Both the position numbers and the translations under genes were made by a program. DNA of 64,000 nucleotides from Phylloscopus collybita (Eukaryota; Chordata; Aves; Passeriformes; Phylloscopidae): positions 83,555,001-83,619,000 of the forward strand of contig JAJNNQ010000075.1 in assembly GCA_027886175.1 (NCBI GenBank), written 5' to 3'. The notes beneath the pieces were generated by a model. The model did no database searches. It worked only from the letters and a program-made list of their open reading frames with translations, and was not told the origin of the DNA. This document shows, one piece after another, positions 50,561-62,587 of the stretch; the first letter of the stretch is position 1, and each line of letters opens with the position of its first letter.

Positions 50561-51033
50561 CTTTGGCAGAGAAACTGATGTTCTGCATTTTCCCCGTGTT
50601 CAGAGCAAGCTAGGAAAACATTTTATTATCTCATGTTTAGGACTAAGAGTGGGTATCTGAATATCAAGTTTTTTAAAAATAATAAATGCTCTGCAATCAT
50701 CAAAATGAGATTCAGTGTAGGGATAATGCTTTCTGAGAGGTGGTTTCATGCACAAGCCCCCCATCAATATCCTGACATACTTCTTCCATGATATGTCTGA
50801 TCACTAAATAATTCTGTTGCCAACAAAGTGGTTTTAAATGTAAATGATGGCTCCTTGGGGCTAATTTTTTTTTTGGTCTTCTTGAATCCCGAGCTAGTAC
50901 TTTTTAACTGTCATATGTATTTGTATGTAGAGTCCTCCACAGCTTAAATTTCTGTATTTGTAATTTGGAATCCTTCTGAATATAGTTTCAGGGGCCAATG
51001 AGATAATGCAGGTAAGAAATACAAGCCGACATC

Positions 51034-51127
51034 CAAAAAGAAGTACCAAAACACTACCAAAGGTAAAAAAACCCCCTCCAAACCAAAACAATGACATTAA
51101 CTCCCAACAAAAGCACTGCCAAACAAG
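51034..51127. repeat. A/C-rich low-complexity patch
   Basis: About 95 nt dominated by A and C (accaaaacactaccaaagg and onward). It accounts for the Lys/Pro/Asn-rich plus frame at 51006-51335. Confidence 0.6.
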
Positions 51128-51819
51128 AAGGGCAAATGTAAACAGCACCATTCTGCAGGTTTATCTGTCTTGTCTAAATCAGCTTTCAGATAAATCAGTT
51201 GGCAGGAACAGTATAGTTAAAAGATGGTGGAGAATGGAAAATACTTTTCCAGGGTTCTTGTCTGCTGTCAGATTGCTTGAAAAACCTGACGTTGCATCAG
51301 AAACTTGTGCAGCATGTTACAGGAGCGTGCTTTAGGAGTTATTTGTGACCTCAGCTCACAATAACTCTGCAAGCACGGACTATGCAAAAGCTGAAGCTGG
51401 CATAATTTTCACAGTTACGTGAAGAGCTTCTTCACCCTGAGCTAGATATTCTTTTTTTGTGCCAAGTCAACTCTGAGAGTATTTGTGTTGTTTACTAAAG
51501 GCATTTCTGGGCTTCATCCCAGGAGATGTGAACCACAGATCATCAGTGAAGAGGTACAGTACTTAGGAAGAGACAGATCCTAGGCTCTGTTTGCTCCTGG
51601 AGGGTAAAAGTTCTCCAGGCAACTTTAAGAACAAAAATTTTTAATTAAATTCAGTTTTTAAAATTAAAAAAAGAAAAGTGTACATCTCTGTCAAACCAAA
51701 TTACGAGTTAGCTATAGGCTTATGTAGTCCCCTGGCCAGGAGTGTTCAGTTGTATTTGTATGTATGTAGATATGAGGAGGGGAAGAAAGCCATGGAGATG
51801 CTGATGGTGTATTAAATAA

Positions 51820-51932
51820 AATTATGAAAGCAGAGTGGTTTGGGTTGGAATGGACCTTTAAGCGTCCTCCAGTCCAAGCCCTCTGCAATAAGCAGGATCT
51901 CCTTCAAAAACTCCAGATTTGGCTGAATACTG
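51820..51932 (-). mobile_element. CR1 LINE 3' fragment, reverse orientation
   Basis: The + strand reads gagtggtttgggttggaatg, then gacctttaagcgtcctccag and tccaagccctctgcaataag, then ctccttcaaaaactccag. These match the antisense CR1 tail, which usually begins agaatggtttgggttggaa. Roughly 110 bp remain. The 64-69 codon frames crossing it are not genes. Confidence 0.85.
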
Positions 51933-54900
51933 TAAGTGCTACAGGATTATGTATTTTTTTTAGCATGCATGGTTACTGTCACAGAAGATTGTGGAATTAT
52001 TTTTTCCTGTATGTTTCTCAGGTATTGCTCTGAAGAGAAAAATCCCAAGTATGCAGCAACTTGTGTGCTGTGCAACAGGTGTTGGTACCTAAGCAAAATA
52101 TTGCTTCAGCTCCTTCTTACAGCTTTTAACAAAGTTTTCTTGCTGTAATGCTGCTATGTGATGCTGCTGAATGTTTAAAACAAACCAGAACAGAAACTAC
52201 AACCTTCTATGCAGGAAGTCTTCTAATTCAGGAATAGTATTTTTCTCACTGGATGGGTGGTTGGTTGGTTGATTGTTTTGTTTGGTGGTGTTTGGGTTTC
52301 TTTTTAATAAGAAGCTACATGTAAAGTTGGTATTCTTCATTTTTTTTCTTTGTTTTTGACTTGATTCTAAAGTTTTGTATTTAATTTGATTGTAAAATTT
52401 GTTAATGGGAAGGTCTGCTGCACTGGATTTGGAATTGCTTTCTCCCTGGCTCTTCATTATTTGCCTATAAATTATAAAATTTTTAATTTAAGGAAAAAAG
52501 TTACAGGATGTTTCTCAAAGCTGAAAACAGTTTGGTGTAATTTTTTGACTTGCCCTCAGGCTGTTTCACTACCTAGTAACCAGCATCCTGCTTCACCTGT
52601 GATGACATAAGGTCTTTATGAGCAGCTGACAGTGGGTGCAAACTGCTTTTTTACTGCTTTACACCAACCCAGGAGTGTCTTTGCACATAATATTTAAAAC
52701 CAAAACCTCCTCTCATCCAAAAATCTAATGTTTTTCAAATCCCTCCTGTAGAGACCCACAATTCTTAGTCATGTTGCAGCATATCTGTAGCTAAGAGGCA
52801 GCTCTTCCCTGAGCTAGCTCATGGGTAACAAGCTTGTGCAGGGCAGAGTATCCATCTGCCTCTAAGAAAATGGCATTATTTCATGGTGGAGAGCATCAGC
52901 ATTTAACTGCACCACCAAGGTAGGGTGGTGTGTTGCTGTGCCCCGTTGGGCTGTGCTGCTGGCACACACAGATCTGCTCTTCCATGTGACAAGAGCTGTA
53001 GCTCCTCCGTGTCACTTGTGCTGCCTCTCATGTAAGATCTGTTGTTGTGGCATCCAACGTGCATTTTGTGAGGATCTTTCATCTTCTATGTGAAGTGAAG
53101 AAAGCAGCAACTTCCATTTATGGTTTCCTACTTCGAAGCATAAGCTGCAGTGAAAAGTTTCAAAGCTGGCCTGGTCTCAGAGGTGCATATGCTTCCCTGC
53201 CAGAGTGTGTGTGCTACAGCCATTTAGTCTTAATAGGTATTGCATGGGTCACTTTAGAAAGTGTGCTTGCATATTCTAATGACTAGGTTATGTTTATAAA
53301 ACTGGTCTGGAAAAACAAATGCTTTAGACTTTTTCAATTGTTGAATTCTGTGGGAATAATTCAGACTTTGCAATGTGATAACTGTTTTTACTCTGTCAGA
53401 CACTATTAATAGCACGTTCCAGTCATGATGTGGCTGTACCCCAAGGTCAAGGGATTGTTTTTCTGTTTGTTTGTTTTTCAAAAAAAAGCCCTGATTTTGT
53501 TTTTATTGCTTTGACTTCTATGTTGAGGTTTTGGTTTTTTTTTTTCCTTGGGACAATAGTTCACCTCTGGGTCTGTGTTACAGGTGCATGCAGTACTTGC
53601 TGTGTTGGTTTAGATCAGTGCTTTGTGTGTTTCTGATCATGCCCAGAGCCCGATCCATTCACAGGAGGAGAGAAGGATGGTTTCTCCCTCCTCTTTTTGC
53701 AGCAGTGTCAGTAGGAGAATTGGTATTTTCCTCTTGAAGAGTAAGAAAAGCAATGGCTGTTTTATTAGGCAGCGACATGGTTTTGTTTAATATACCAGTA
53801 GGAATTGCTAATTCAAGCAGTCGAGATGATAGTGACTCCTCCTGGAAGCACAGACAGAAAAGTAACACTTTTGCTGTAACCATCTCTGGTGTGAAGTAAG
53901 CACAAGCTTGTTTGAGTCCTCTTTGCACTGAGAGCTGTCATTTCCATTTTACTTTTGAGTAATGTGCAAGTACTTTGTTATGACTTGTGTTTTGATTATT
54001 GGCTATTTGTGAATCATACATATCTAACCCACGAGTTACTGCCATTAAGGCTTTGTTGGTTGTTGCTTTTGTATAACACTGATATGGCAAACCTTTTGAG
54101 TTAATATATTAAGATGCTACTTGATCTAGTCAACTGTGCTAGGTTGTGGGAAGCCTCTATTACTGAGTTTGTCACAAACTTAAGGGAGTTTTGTACTCAT
54201 TGCTGTTTCAGATTTGGTGTGAGAATAGAGAAATTTTAAAACCCAGAATTATTGTTTTGATATAACTTTATTTAAATAAAATGAAAAAAAACCCTAACTT
54301 GCTCTTCGCGATATCCAGTTAGAGAAACAGTCCCTTTTCCAGAGGGAAGATTGTGAGAGTGTTTATACTGTGCTGTTGTATTGTAGCCAAGGCTGCAAAG
54401 CTGTTCTTGAAAAATGAAATTTGAAAGGTACCTTCTGAATTAAGTGGCACTGCCCTTTCTTAAGTCAGCAAAGCATTTGATAATCATTAAAACATAAATT
54501 TGAAGTTTTTACTGTGAAAATGAAGCAACTCCAATAGCTGTTAAAAATGTTTTTAAATATCAGACATAAAATTTAGGTGTAAAAATAAAATATTCTAGAC
54601 CTTTTGTGACCCAGTAAACTTCCTACAGTAAAACAATAACAGATATATTAGATGTCCTAGGTAATCTGGTCAGTATGCATTAAAAGTAGATAGTGACTAC
54701 TAAACTTTTTCTTGGTCTTCTGTACAATAAAACAGGAAACAATTTGGTTGGCGACATAGAGGTGGAATGCAGTAGAAAAATGAAATAAGATAAAACTCCC
54801 TGTGGAGAAGCAGTCTGCCCGTTACACCCTGAAGGGATGAATGCTGATACTGTGCACGAATGGCTTCTTTAGAGAGAGTCTTGGAATTTCTAAATATTTA

Positions 54901-57900
54901 TTATGGCAGTATATAATGGCTCTATTACATAATGTGTTGCTGTTTCCTGCTTTCTATATCCTGAAAATACTTGATAATTCAACCTTAAGTTTAAATACTC
55001 CTTGTAGTTTCATTAGAGTTCTGCAGATAGGAGCCTTAGAGCAATCAACACTATTGAAAAAAAGTAGTTAGGAACAAAAAGGAGATTAGTAAGAGAACAT
55101 GGCTGAAAAACTAGGCTAAAAGTAGCAGTCCTGAGTTTTAACTCTTCCCTTGCCATTGTCTGTTGGGAACTGAAACCCAGCTGAAGTTCTGATACTCCAT
55201 GTAGTGTGATGCTCACTTGTTAAAACATTTGAAGTTTATTGTATAAAGTCCTGTCTGTTAGGACTTTTTTTTTCACTGATTTATGGTGTATACAAATAGA
55301 CTGAAAATTATTTTCATTAGCTCTTGTGTTTGCAATATTCAAGCAATTGCTGTACGTCTACAAATGCTGATTCAGACTTTGAAGAACAAATCTTCTGGTT
55401 TTCAGTTTTTTTAAATTTTGTTTCTCATAACATCTTCTCTGAACATTTTTGGAGAATCTTTGAGTGTATTTGTCAGTAGCAATGACATGGTAAAGTACAG
55501 ATGGGGAGCTATTAACGAAATTCCAAATAAAGTGCTCCCTAGAAAAACACATAGGCAGCTCTTGGCTTATGAAAGTGATATATTATGCTGGTCTCACCTA
55601 AACGTTAAGATGTTTTCTTAAACCTTAAAATATTTTGAAGGTGATTGTATCATCAAAAAAAGAAAGGAAAAAAATCTTTTTTTATGAATAATGAGGGATC
55701 TTGGTATCCTAAATAATTAAACAAGGAAAAACAAACCTTGACAATTGTTCCTAGAGTTGGAAAAGCTGTCACTTCCTAAAGATATGCACTTGGAGATAAA
55801 AAATGGTGGAGGCATTGTTTAAAATAAGCTGTTTTTTCCATTCTCATGAGTCCAGTCTCATGTGCCATCTTGAGGTACAAGGAGTGTTTCTGAAGTTCCT
55901 GGAGATGCTTACTATGGCATTCTGGCTGGGTGAGGGAAAACAGCTGAGGCAGAAAGTGTGCTAGCACTTCACCTCTGCACTCATACTTATCTGGCAAAGA
56001 ACAGACTTAGCTTTGACAAGACCCAACTTGGTTTCTGTGTGTGCCACTGCCACCAAAACTCCCTTTGTCCTCCTGTTGGAAGTTCTAAAGCCATGAGAGC
56101 AAAAATGTTTTAGGAACCTTCTTTTAGCCCATCTGGGTCTTAAGAGGATTTTCCTGAGAAGATGCTGCTGATGTTGTTATTCCTTTGGGAAGTGTAGAGA
56201 GCAGTGTGGCTGCAGCCTGGGGTTTGGAATAGGTAGCTGCCTAATGCCACGACTGGATTCAACAAATCTATACCAAAACACATGCACAGATCCCACAAGA
56301 GGACTGACCAAGCAGGATAAGGGAGTCTGGTTTCCATTCTTCTAACCTAGAGAAAAGCTACTGTGACATCAAGCTTCCACAGGTGATTTAACACATTTTG
56401 ATTAATTCTTTGGAAAGAGCTTAGCTAACTGGAAAGTCTGTGGCTAGAAATACCCTTGAATACACTTATGGTGGTAGGATTTGTCTTGTTTTGTCTAGTA
56501 ATAAGATTCTTATTGGTCAGAAGATCAATAGAGCAGTTTGGCACTTGTAGCTGGAACCTTATGGAAGAAAACTCAGATTTGTTTTAATTAGAAAGACAGA
56601 TTTTAATTGAGCAATAGGGAGCTGAATGGCAGGATTGCAAAGTTATAGTACTGTAGGAGGGTTCTTTTGCTTTTGTGGGTTTTGGAATTGGGTTGGTTTA
56701 TTTTTAAGTGGTAAAAATAATGCTTATGAACTTCTGCAAAAAGTCACAACTCCTGATTTACTCAATTTACCTTTGTTCTAGCTACTCATAGGAATGTGGA
56801 CTGCATCTTCACTGTCTGTTCCAGTGACAATTCTGTCTTTTTGTAGACTTCTAAAAGAAGTTGTCATGGGTCTCCATGAATGAGGAGGAGTTTAAGGGTT
56901 TTCCCTGGCTATGATAGCCAGGTAAAGGTCTGTGAAAACAGCAGACAAAATGTTCTTAAACAAGTCATCTGAGATGGATTTAGTAAAAGGATAAGCAAGC
57001 ATTTTTCTGTTTTATATCTGTGTGGGCAGACTGGAGGCTGTTTTAAATTAATACCCTAAATCCCTTAGGTATACTCTTGTTCAAAAATTTTATGATGGAC
57101 TGGCAGCTGGAGCTTGCTGGGTGTTGATTCATTTTTCTCTGGTTGAATGTTGGTGTGCTTGCTGCAAAGCTACCTGGGAGACAGGGGCTTGTTCTAAGTG
57201 AGCATCCTTAGTCTTGTGAAGTGTCCTTTGGAGGCCAATAATGAGCAGCACAACTTTTCCCACATACCTGGCTCATTACTGATTCCATCTCCCACCGGAC
57301 CTGAAGAGTCATTGGTAGTATCCAACCATTATTGGACAGTCGTATGTTACTATTATTAAGGTGGTTTGGAAAAATAGTTCCTGGATATTTCCTATCAAGC
57401 CCAACCCTTCCTTGAAGCTCATGTGACTGAGATCCTGATGCCAGTCTGCCAGGTGAAATTTGTACTGGTACCTATTTTTTTCATGGAACCCTTTGATGTC
57501 ATGCTGAGACAGTGGTTCCCATGGTGTTTGTACCAATGGGCACTCTTTACTCTTTGCCTTTTCCATGGAGGACTCTGTGTATTTCTGCTGAGTTTCTAAT
57601 TAAAAACACTTAAATGAGATCTGATCCTGCAGACCATTAGCTTTGAGCTTGTGGATCATCAGAGGCCTGTAAACCAGGGTGTGAAAATCAAAGTGCTAAA
57701 GAATTAGTTCAATACAGCCAAGCAGCTATATATAATAAGCAGCAGCAACTGCTTTGTCACTTGGCTTCATTTCATGAAGATGTAATTAGGAGCATTTTCC
57801 ACCCTGCTGATCCCTCTTTTAACTGTAACACACACTTATTATATGGCTATCTGAAATGCAAAGCATTAAAACTTATGTTCTTTACCTCCAAATGTGAAAG

Positions 57901-58315
57901 CTTAATTAAAAAGTTTGTATTGTCCTTTGTCTTCAATCAAATATAATGACCTGTTATAATCCCTAAAGATATAAACTACCAATTAATTTTGATTATATAA
58001 ATTAGGACTTCAGTTCCTCCCCTGAGCTTTCTGTTTTGGCAGAAGCCATTAATACAGTTCACTCAGCTGCAAAAATCAAAACAAAACATTACTTACTGTT
58101 TAAGGAGCAAGTTGGTATGAATAAAATGGTTCCATGGGAGTAGATGAGCACCTTTCTTTCATTAGAAAAATGCTTTTTTTAGGTCGTCTGATATTATTCA
58201 TTTTTTTTCCTCTACAAAAAAGCAGTAAGTTTGTAACAGTATTAATAATTTGCTCCACAATTTACTTGCATGTTTGGCACTTTGAGTAAAACCACAACAG
58301 ATGCATGGGAAAAGT
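51933..58315. other. Intron 4 stretch without recognised features
   Basis: About 6.4 kb. It includes a G/T-rich patch at 52251-52306, whose complement resembles the A/C patches, and a 19-bp near-palindrome at 56904-56922. No exon, transposon or RNA gene is recognised. Confidence 0.55.
52251..52306. repeat. G/T-rich low-complexity patch
   Basis: About 55 nt of mainly G and T with a ggtt-type repeat (gggtggttggttggttgatt and onward). Confidence 0.65.
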
Positions 58316-58460
58316 AAAAACCAACCAGCCAACCAAAAAACAAAAACAAAACCAAAACAACAACAACAACAACAAAAAACCAAAAAACCCCCCACAACAA
58401 CAAAAAAAACCAACCAAACAAACAAAACCACCACCAAAACAAAAAAAAACAAACAAACAC
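58316..58460. repeat. A/C-rich low-complexity tract
   Basis: About 145 nt almost wholly A and C. It includes ccaaccagccaaccaaaa, a (caa)n core around 58357-58374, and caaacaaac at the end. The 146-codon minus frame at 58198-58638, rich in Phe, Val and Trp, and the Lys/Thr/Pro-rich plus frames are products of this tract and not genes. Confidence 0.85.
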
Positions 58461-61400
58461 TTCCCTCCCTTTCTTGCCAAAGTATATATATGAGAAGAGG
58501 GAGTAAAGAGAACCTCTGTGTATATAAAGGGAGATGTGGGAAATTTAAAACAATTTTATGCTTGTGATTTAAAAACAAAACATCACCTTGAAATCTACTG
58601 GTGAGTTCATTCATGAAAAAATATGGCCAAGAGAACAAGAAAAGTTTCTGGCAGGTATTTCAAATCATGGCAGATGAACAAGCACATATAAGCTTTTTAA
58701 CAGGACAAAATGATACTGAGGCATCAGCCAAAACTGTTGTGCTTAGACAAGTATGATTTTACTATTAATACACCGGATGGAATGCTGCTTTAAAGCTGCC
58801 TTTAATGTGCAAAGTGAAATTTATACATGTTTAAAGATATTTATTAAGATATGTAGAGATTTCCATTTTAACATCTGGCAGAGAGCAAATTTGCCACATG
58901 ACAAAGTGTGTTTCTTGATGGTGCTTGGAAGCAGCTGCCGTCCTGCCTCAGCCATACAAGCACAATTAATGCTCATCTGATTAGGTAAATACAGCACTCC
59001 ACATGATGTTATCTCTTTGCTGTGTGGATGAGTGAGTATTTCATTCCTTTGCCTGTGTCTTTACTTTTCTCCTAAGCAATGACTTCACTTAGCAATGATT
59101 TTCTTTCTTTTCCATGCCTTTTGTTTAGGAGGTGTAGGAGAGGGGAAAGGGCACGATGAGGAGAAAACCAATGTTTTCATAGCTTTTAAATGTTCCTAGC
59201 CTGTCACTCAAGTTCACATCTCACTGAGAGAGAATGAGAATGTTGAAGCACATGTTTAGGGGTAGTAAAGCATGTGGGACAAGGTGGATTTCACACTGTA
59301 GTGTCCACAGGCTGTTGCCCCAAGGATGGTTAAAAGGTGTCAGTGCCACATCTGCAGAACAGTTGCAAAATAGAGTTATCTGTTTTGGGGTGTTACATTT
59401 TCAGGAGGCATTCTGTCTACTGCTGATAAAAAGCTTTCTGCCTGAGAACATGGGTCATCAGTTAAATGCAGTGCAAAATATTTCCGTGTTTTAGAGGTAT
59501 TTTTTTATATATATACATTCCAGGTGCACACTGCCTGCTAGCATACACATCTTGTTCCTGCCATCCTTGGGTGGCACTGCTTGTGCTGCAGGAGTCTTTC
59601 CCCATACCACATGTTCTTGTAGCCGTGTTTAAATGGAAAATATAATGACCAGTGTTTTTCTAAGCCAGTGCTCACATCAGGGAAGTGTCCCAGTTCTGCT
59701 TTATAAGTACTCCTGCTGGGACTGCTAGAATTCAGCCTGTTATGCATACCTTGAGGTAGCCTTTCTGGTATTATCAATCCAGCTACTCAAATTCATGTAG
59801 TTTTAGCCATTGCTGTATTTTGTCTTTTGGTATTTAAGACCTTACTGTATGTTGTGTTCTTTCTTAGAAAGCTTCTCTGCAGTCCTGATGGGTAGACATG
59901 GTATTTTTTCTGATTTTTTTTTTTTTTTTTTAATGGGATTACAAGAATAGGGTGTTTAAAAAGCAGTAATCTGTCTCTCAGTTCTCTTGCATTTATCCCC
60001 TTATTTACTCAAGAGAGTTTTGAAGTCATGCACTAAATAATTTGGGTAAGGATGACAAATGACCTTGTTCTAAGCACCTTGTTCTAAGGTGCTTCAGTAA
60101 TGCTCTTCTGCAGGCTGTCATAGATAACCTCTCTAATTTTTGCCAGAGTGAAGTGGTATTGTGCACTGTAGTGTTAGGGAGAAATAATGTTTTGGAATGA
60201 TCTGAAACTCTTAATGATTTCTCTTCATACAGTATAACTCATTTCTCTGCTTACAGGAGCATTTTTTTCCCATACGTTATTGTACCATTTTTAAAATTGG
60301 CTGCTCTGTTCATAGGTACATGATGAGTATGTTTGTTACCCAAAAATGCAAAGAATTAAATTTTTATACCTTGAAGTATGTTTTTTTCTTACCTCTTCTA
60401 TGCAAAAAACACCTGTCAAGTTTTTCAAAAAAGGCTGAGACCAGCTGAAAAGGTGTGTCCTTGACAGAAAAGTTTTGAGAGCTTTTATTGATATGAAAAA
60501 ATTACCAGTAGTGGCAATTCTGGTCCTAATTAAACTTTATCAAACAGCAATTTGTATTACAAGTATAGTAACTTTTTTAAAAAAATGAATTTTCATTTGA
60601 CTGTATTACCATACCATACCTTTCAGCTGACTCCCATTAACTTGCTGAGATTGTTGTTTGCATTTTCCAGTTATAAATTTAGTTCTGCAATAACAGTGTA
60701 AGCTAGTGTACAGTCTCAGAATCATGACGTAGGGAGCATTAGCTACCAAGCAAAAGAAAAAAAAAAAGAAGACAGACATACTTGTTTTGACAGTCACAGC
60801 CACTAAGTCATTAAATTCTTTCTTTGATGAAAATAGATTTCTTGATATTTTCAACGTTATGGTATGTCTGTAACTGAAAAATGTTTCATTTTTCTTAATT
60901 CACTTTCAAGGAAGAAAGCAAGAGAATTTAATAGAAAAGTTACATTAATACTTGTCATGGACTGGTTGGCTGCTTCCATTTTCTGATCCTTTATGTAAGT
61001 TAACCTTTAATTGTTATAGTATGGACAGTCTCATGCAGTTGAACATCATTAATATGACTTAAAAATCAAATACAAACTTTGAAAATCAAAAGCATACAAG
61101 ATTGGGGGCTGTGAGAGAAATCATAACTATACTGAAAAGAACTTTGGAAGGCTCCTAGCACTTGTTTGAATGAGTATTTGGGATCTCTGCTGTAAGTTGG
61201 AATTTCAAGAAGAGTCATAAAACTCAGGGGGATCTGATAGTATATAACTTTTCCTAAGTTAATAAATAGAATGCTATTCTGAAACTAGGTAAGAGCAATC
61301 TCATCTGTACCTGTTGTATTATACATGTGCCTGAATTTTGTTGGGCCCTTTGCTTCTTTGAGAACTTCAAGGTAGATTGTTCTACCATAGATGGTGCAAA

Positions 61401-62556
61401 ATTTCTGTGTGACGTAGCAGAAATTAATTTATTCACCACAGATGGGAGTGGAAGATGGCCCTCTCTCCTGCTGGAGCCAGGAAAGGCTGCTGCCTTCATC
61501 CAGACCTCTTCCTGAAGGGCTGTAGTAGCTTCCTTGGCTTTCCAGCCACCTGACAACACATGTGTGCAAAGGGAGATTTTTTCTGCTCCCCAACAATCTG
61601 CAGCTTTAGACCTCTGCTGCCTGTGCCTAAAGCCAGCACTGGTTCTGCACCACTGGGATACCACAGAGACTGAATGTAGCTGGAGATGTTAGGAGAGAGG
61701 CCTCCCAGGGATGCAGCAGAGGTTTTTTCATGAATCCTGCACACGTGTGCCATGTGCATAAGTTAACAGCAGGAGCTGCAGGTGGGAGCTGTATTCATTT
61801 TCTTTGTGCACTGACAGCCTAATATAAACATTGTGGTGTGAAACCACAACTGTTAGTGTATGTTCCAAGATCGGTGAGCCTCTGATAGTAAAAGTACATG
61901 AAGAGAACCAATAAAAATTTAGAAAGGCTCACATAAAATATTAAAAAGATAGCCAGTGAACAGTTTGGTTTTTCACCTAGATGAGGTAGTTTGGTGATCG
62001 CTTGCCAGCATTTCTCCTTGTTCTTTGTGAGATGAGGGAAAGTAGATTCAACTTGGTGGTGAGAGAGAAGTAAAGTAAAAATTTTGTTCTCTTCAGCAAT
62101 TTTTTTTCCATATATTTCAATCTGTTTTTGTTTGCAAAATCCTGATGGAATGATCTTGAAAGAATTATGCCTGTTGTTCTTGGCATTTTGCAATCTTTAC
62201 TCCATGCGGTGTGAAGAACCTGCTGCTTCTCCCAAAAAATACGAAATGGAGTGGAGATTTATCTTGGATATGCTCCAGTGTCATTCCTTAAACCTTACAT
62301 TTTATGAGTTCTCTCCTTTTCCCTCTGATTTCTATCCCTTCCCTCCCACCATGCTCCTTTGCAATGACCTATGTAGGGCCAGGGATTTCACTTTCTCACT
62401 CCTTTCTGCATGCAGTGAATATGTAGAGATATAGAAAGATTAACATACTTCAAAATGGCAGTTTGAAAGTATTTTTACACTATACTGGCAACTAGTCTGC
62501 TTTCTGACTCAGCCAGAGTCACAGTGTGTTATTGCTTTTGCTTTTTGGGGTTTTGT

Positions 62557-62558
<2 letters not shown>
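58461..62558. other. Intron 4 stretch with only minor repeats
   Basis: About 4.1 kb of AT-rich intron with an 18-nt T run at 59914-59931 and a short direct repeat at 60063-60088, in which ccttgttctaag occurs twice. No exon, transposon or RNA gene is recognised. The 136-codon minus frame at 61254-61664 shows no family signature. Confidence 0.55.

Positions 62559-62587
<29 letters not shown>
62559..62587. repeat. T tract of 29 nt
   Basis: Twenty-nine consecutive T preceded by G/T-rich sequence (gcttttgctttttggggttt). Confidence 0.78.

Noticed and set aside
58198..58638. 146-codon minus-strand frame, the longest in the window
   Set aside because: Most of its length is the translated A/C-rich low-complexity tract, giving runs of Val, Phe and Trp. 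There is no domain and no independent support.
61254..61664. 136-codon minus frame near the window end
   Set aside because: No family signature, overlapping frames on both strands, and no splice or promoter context to support a gene.
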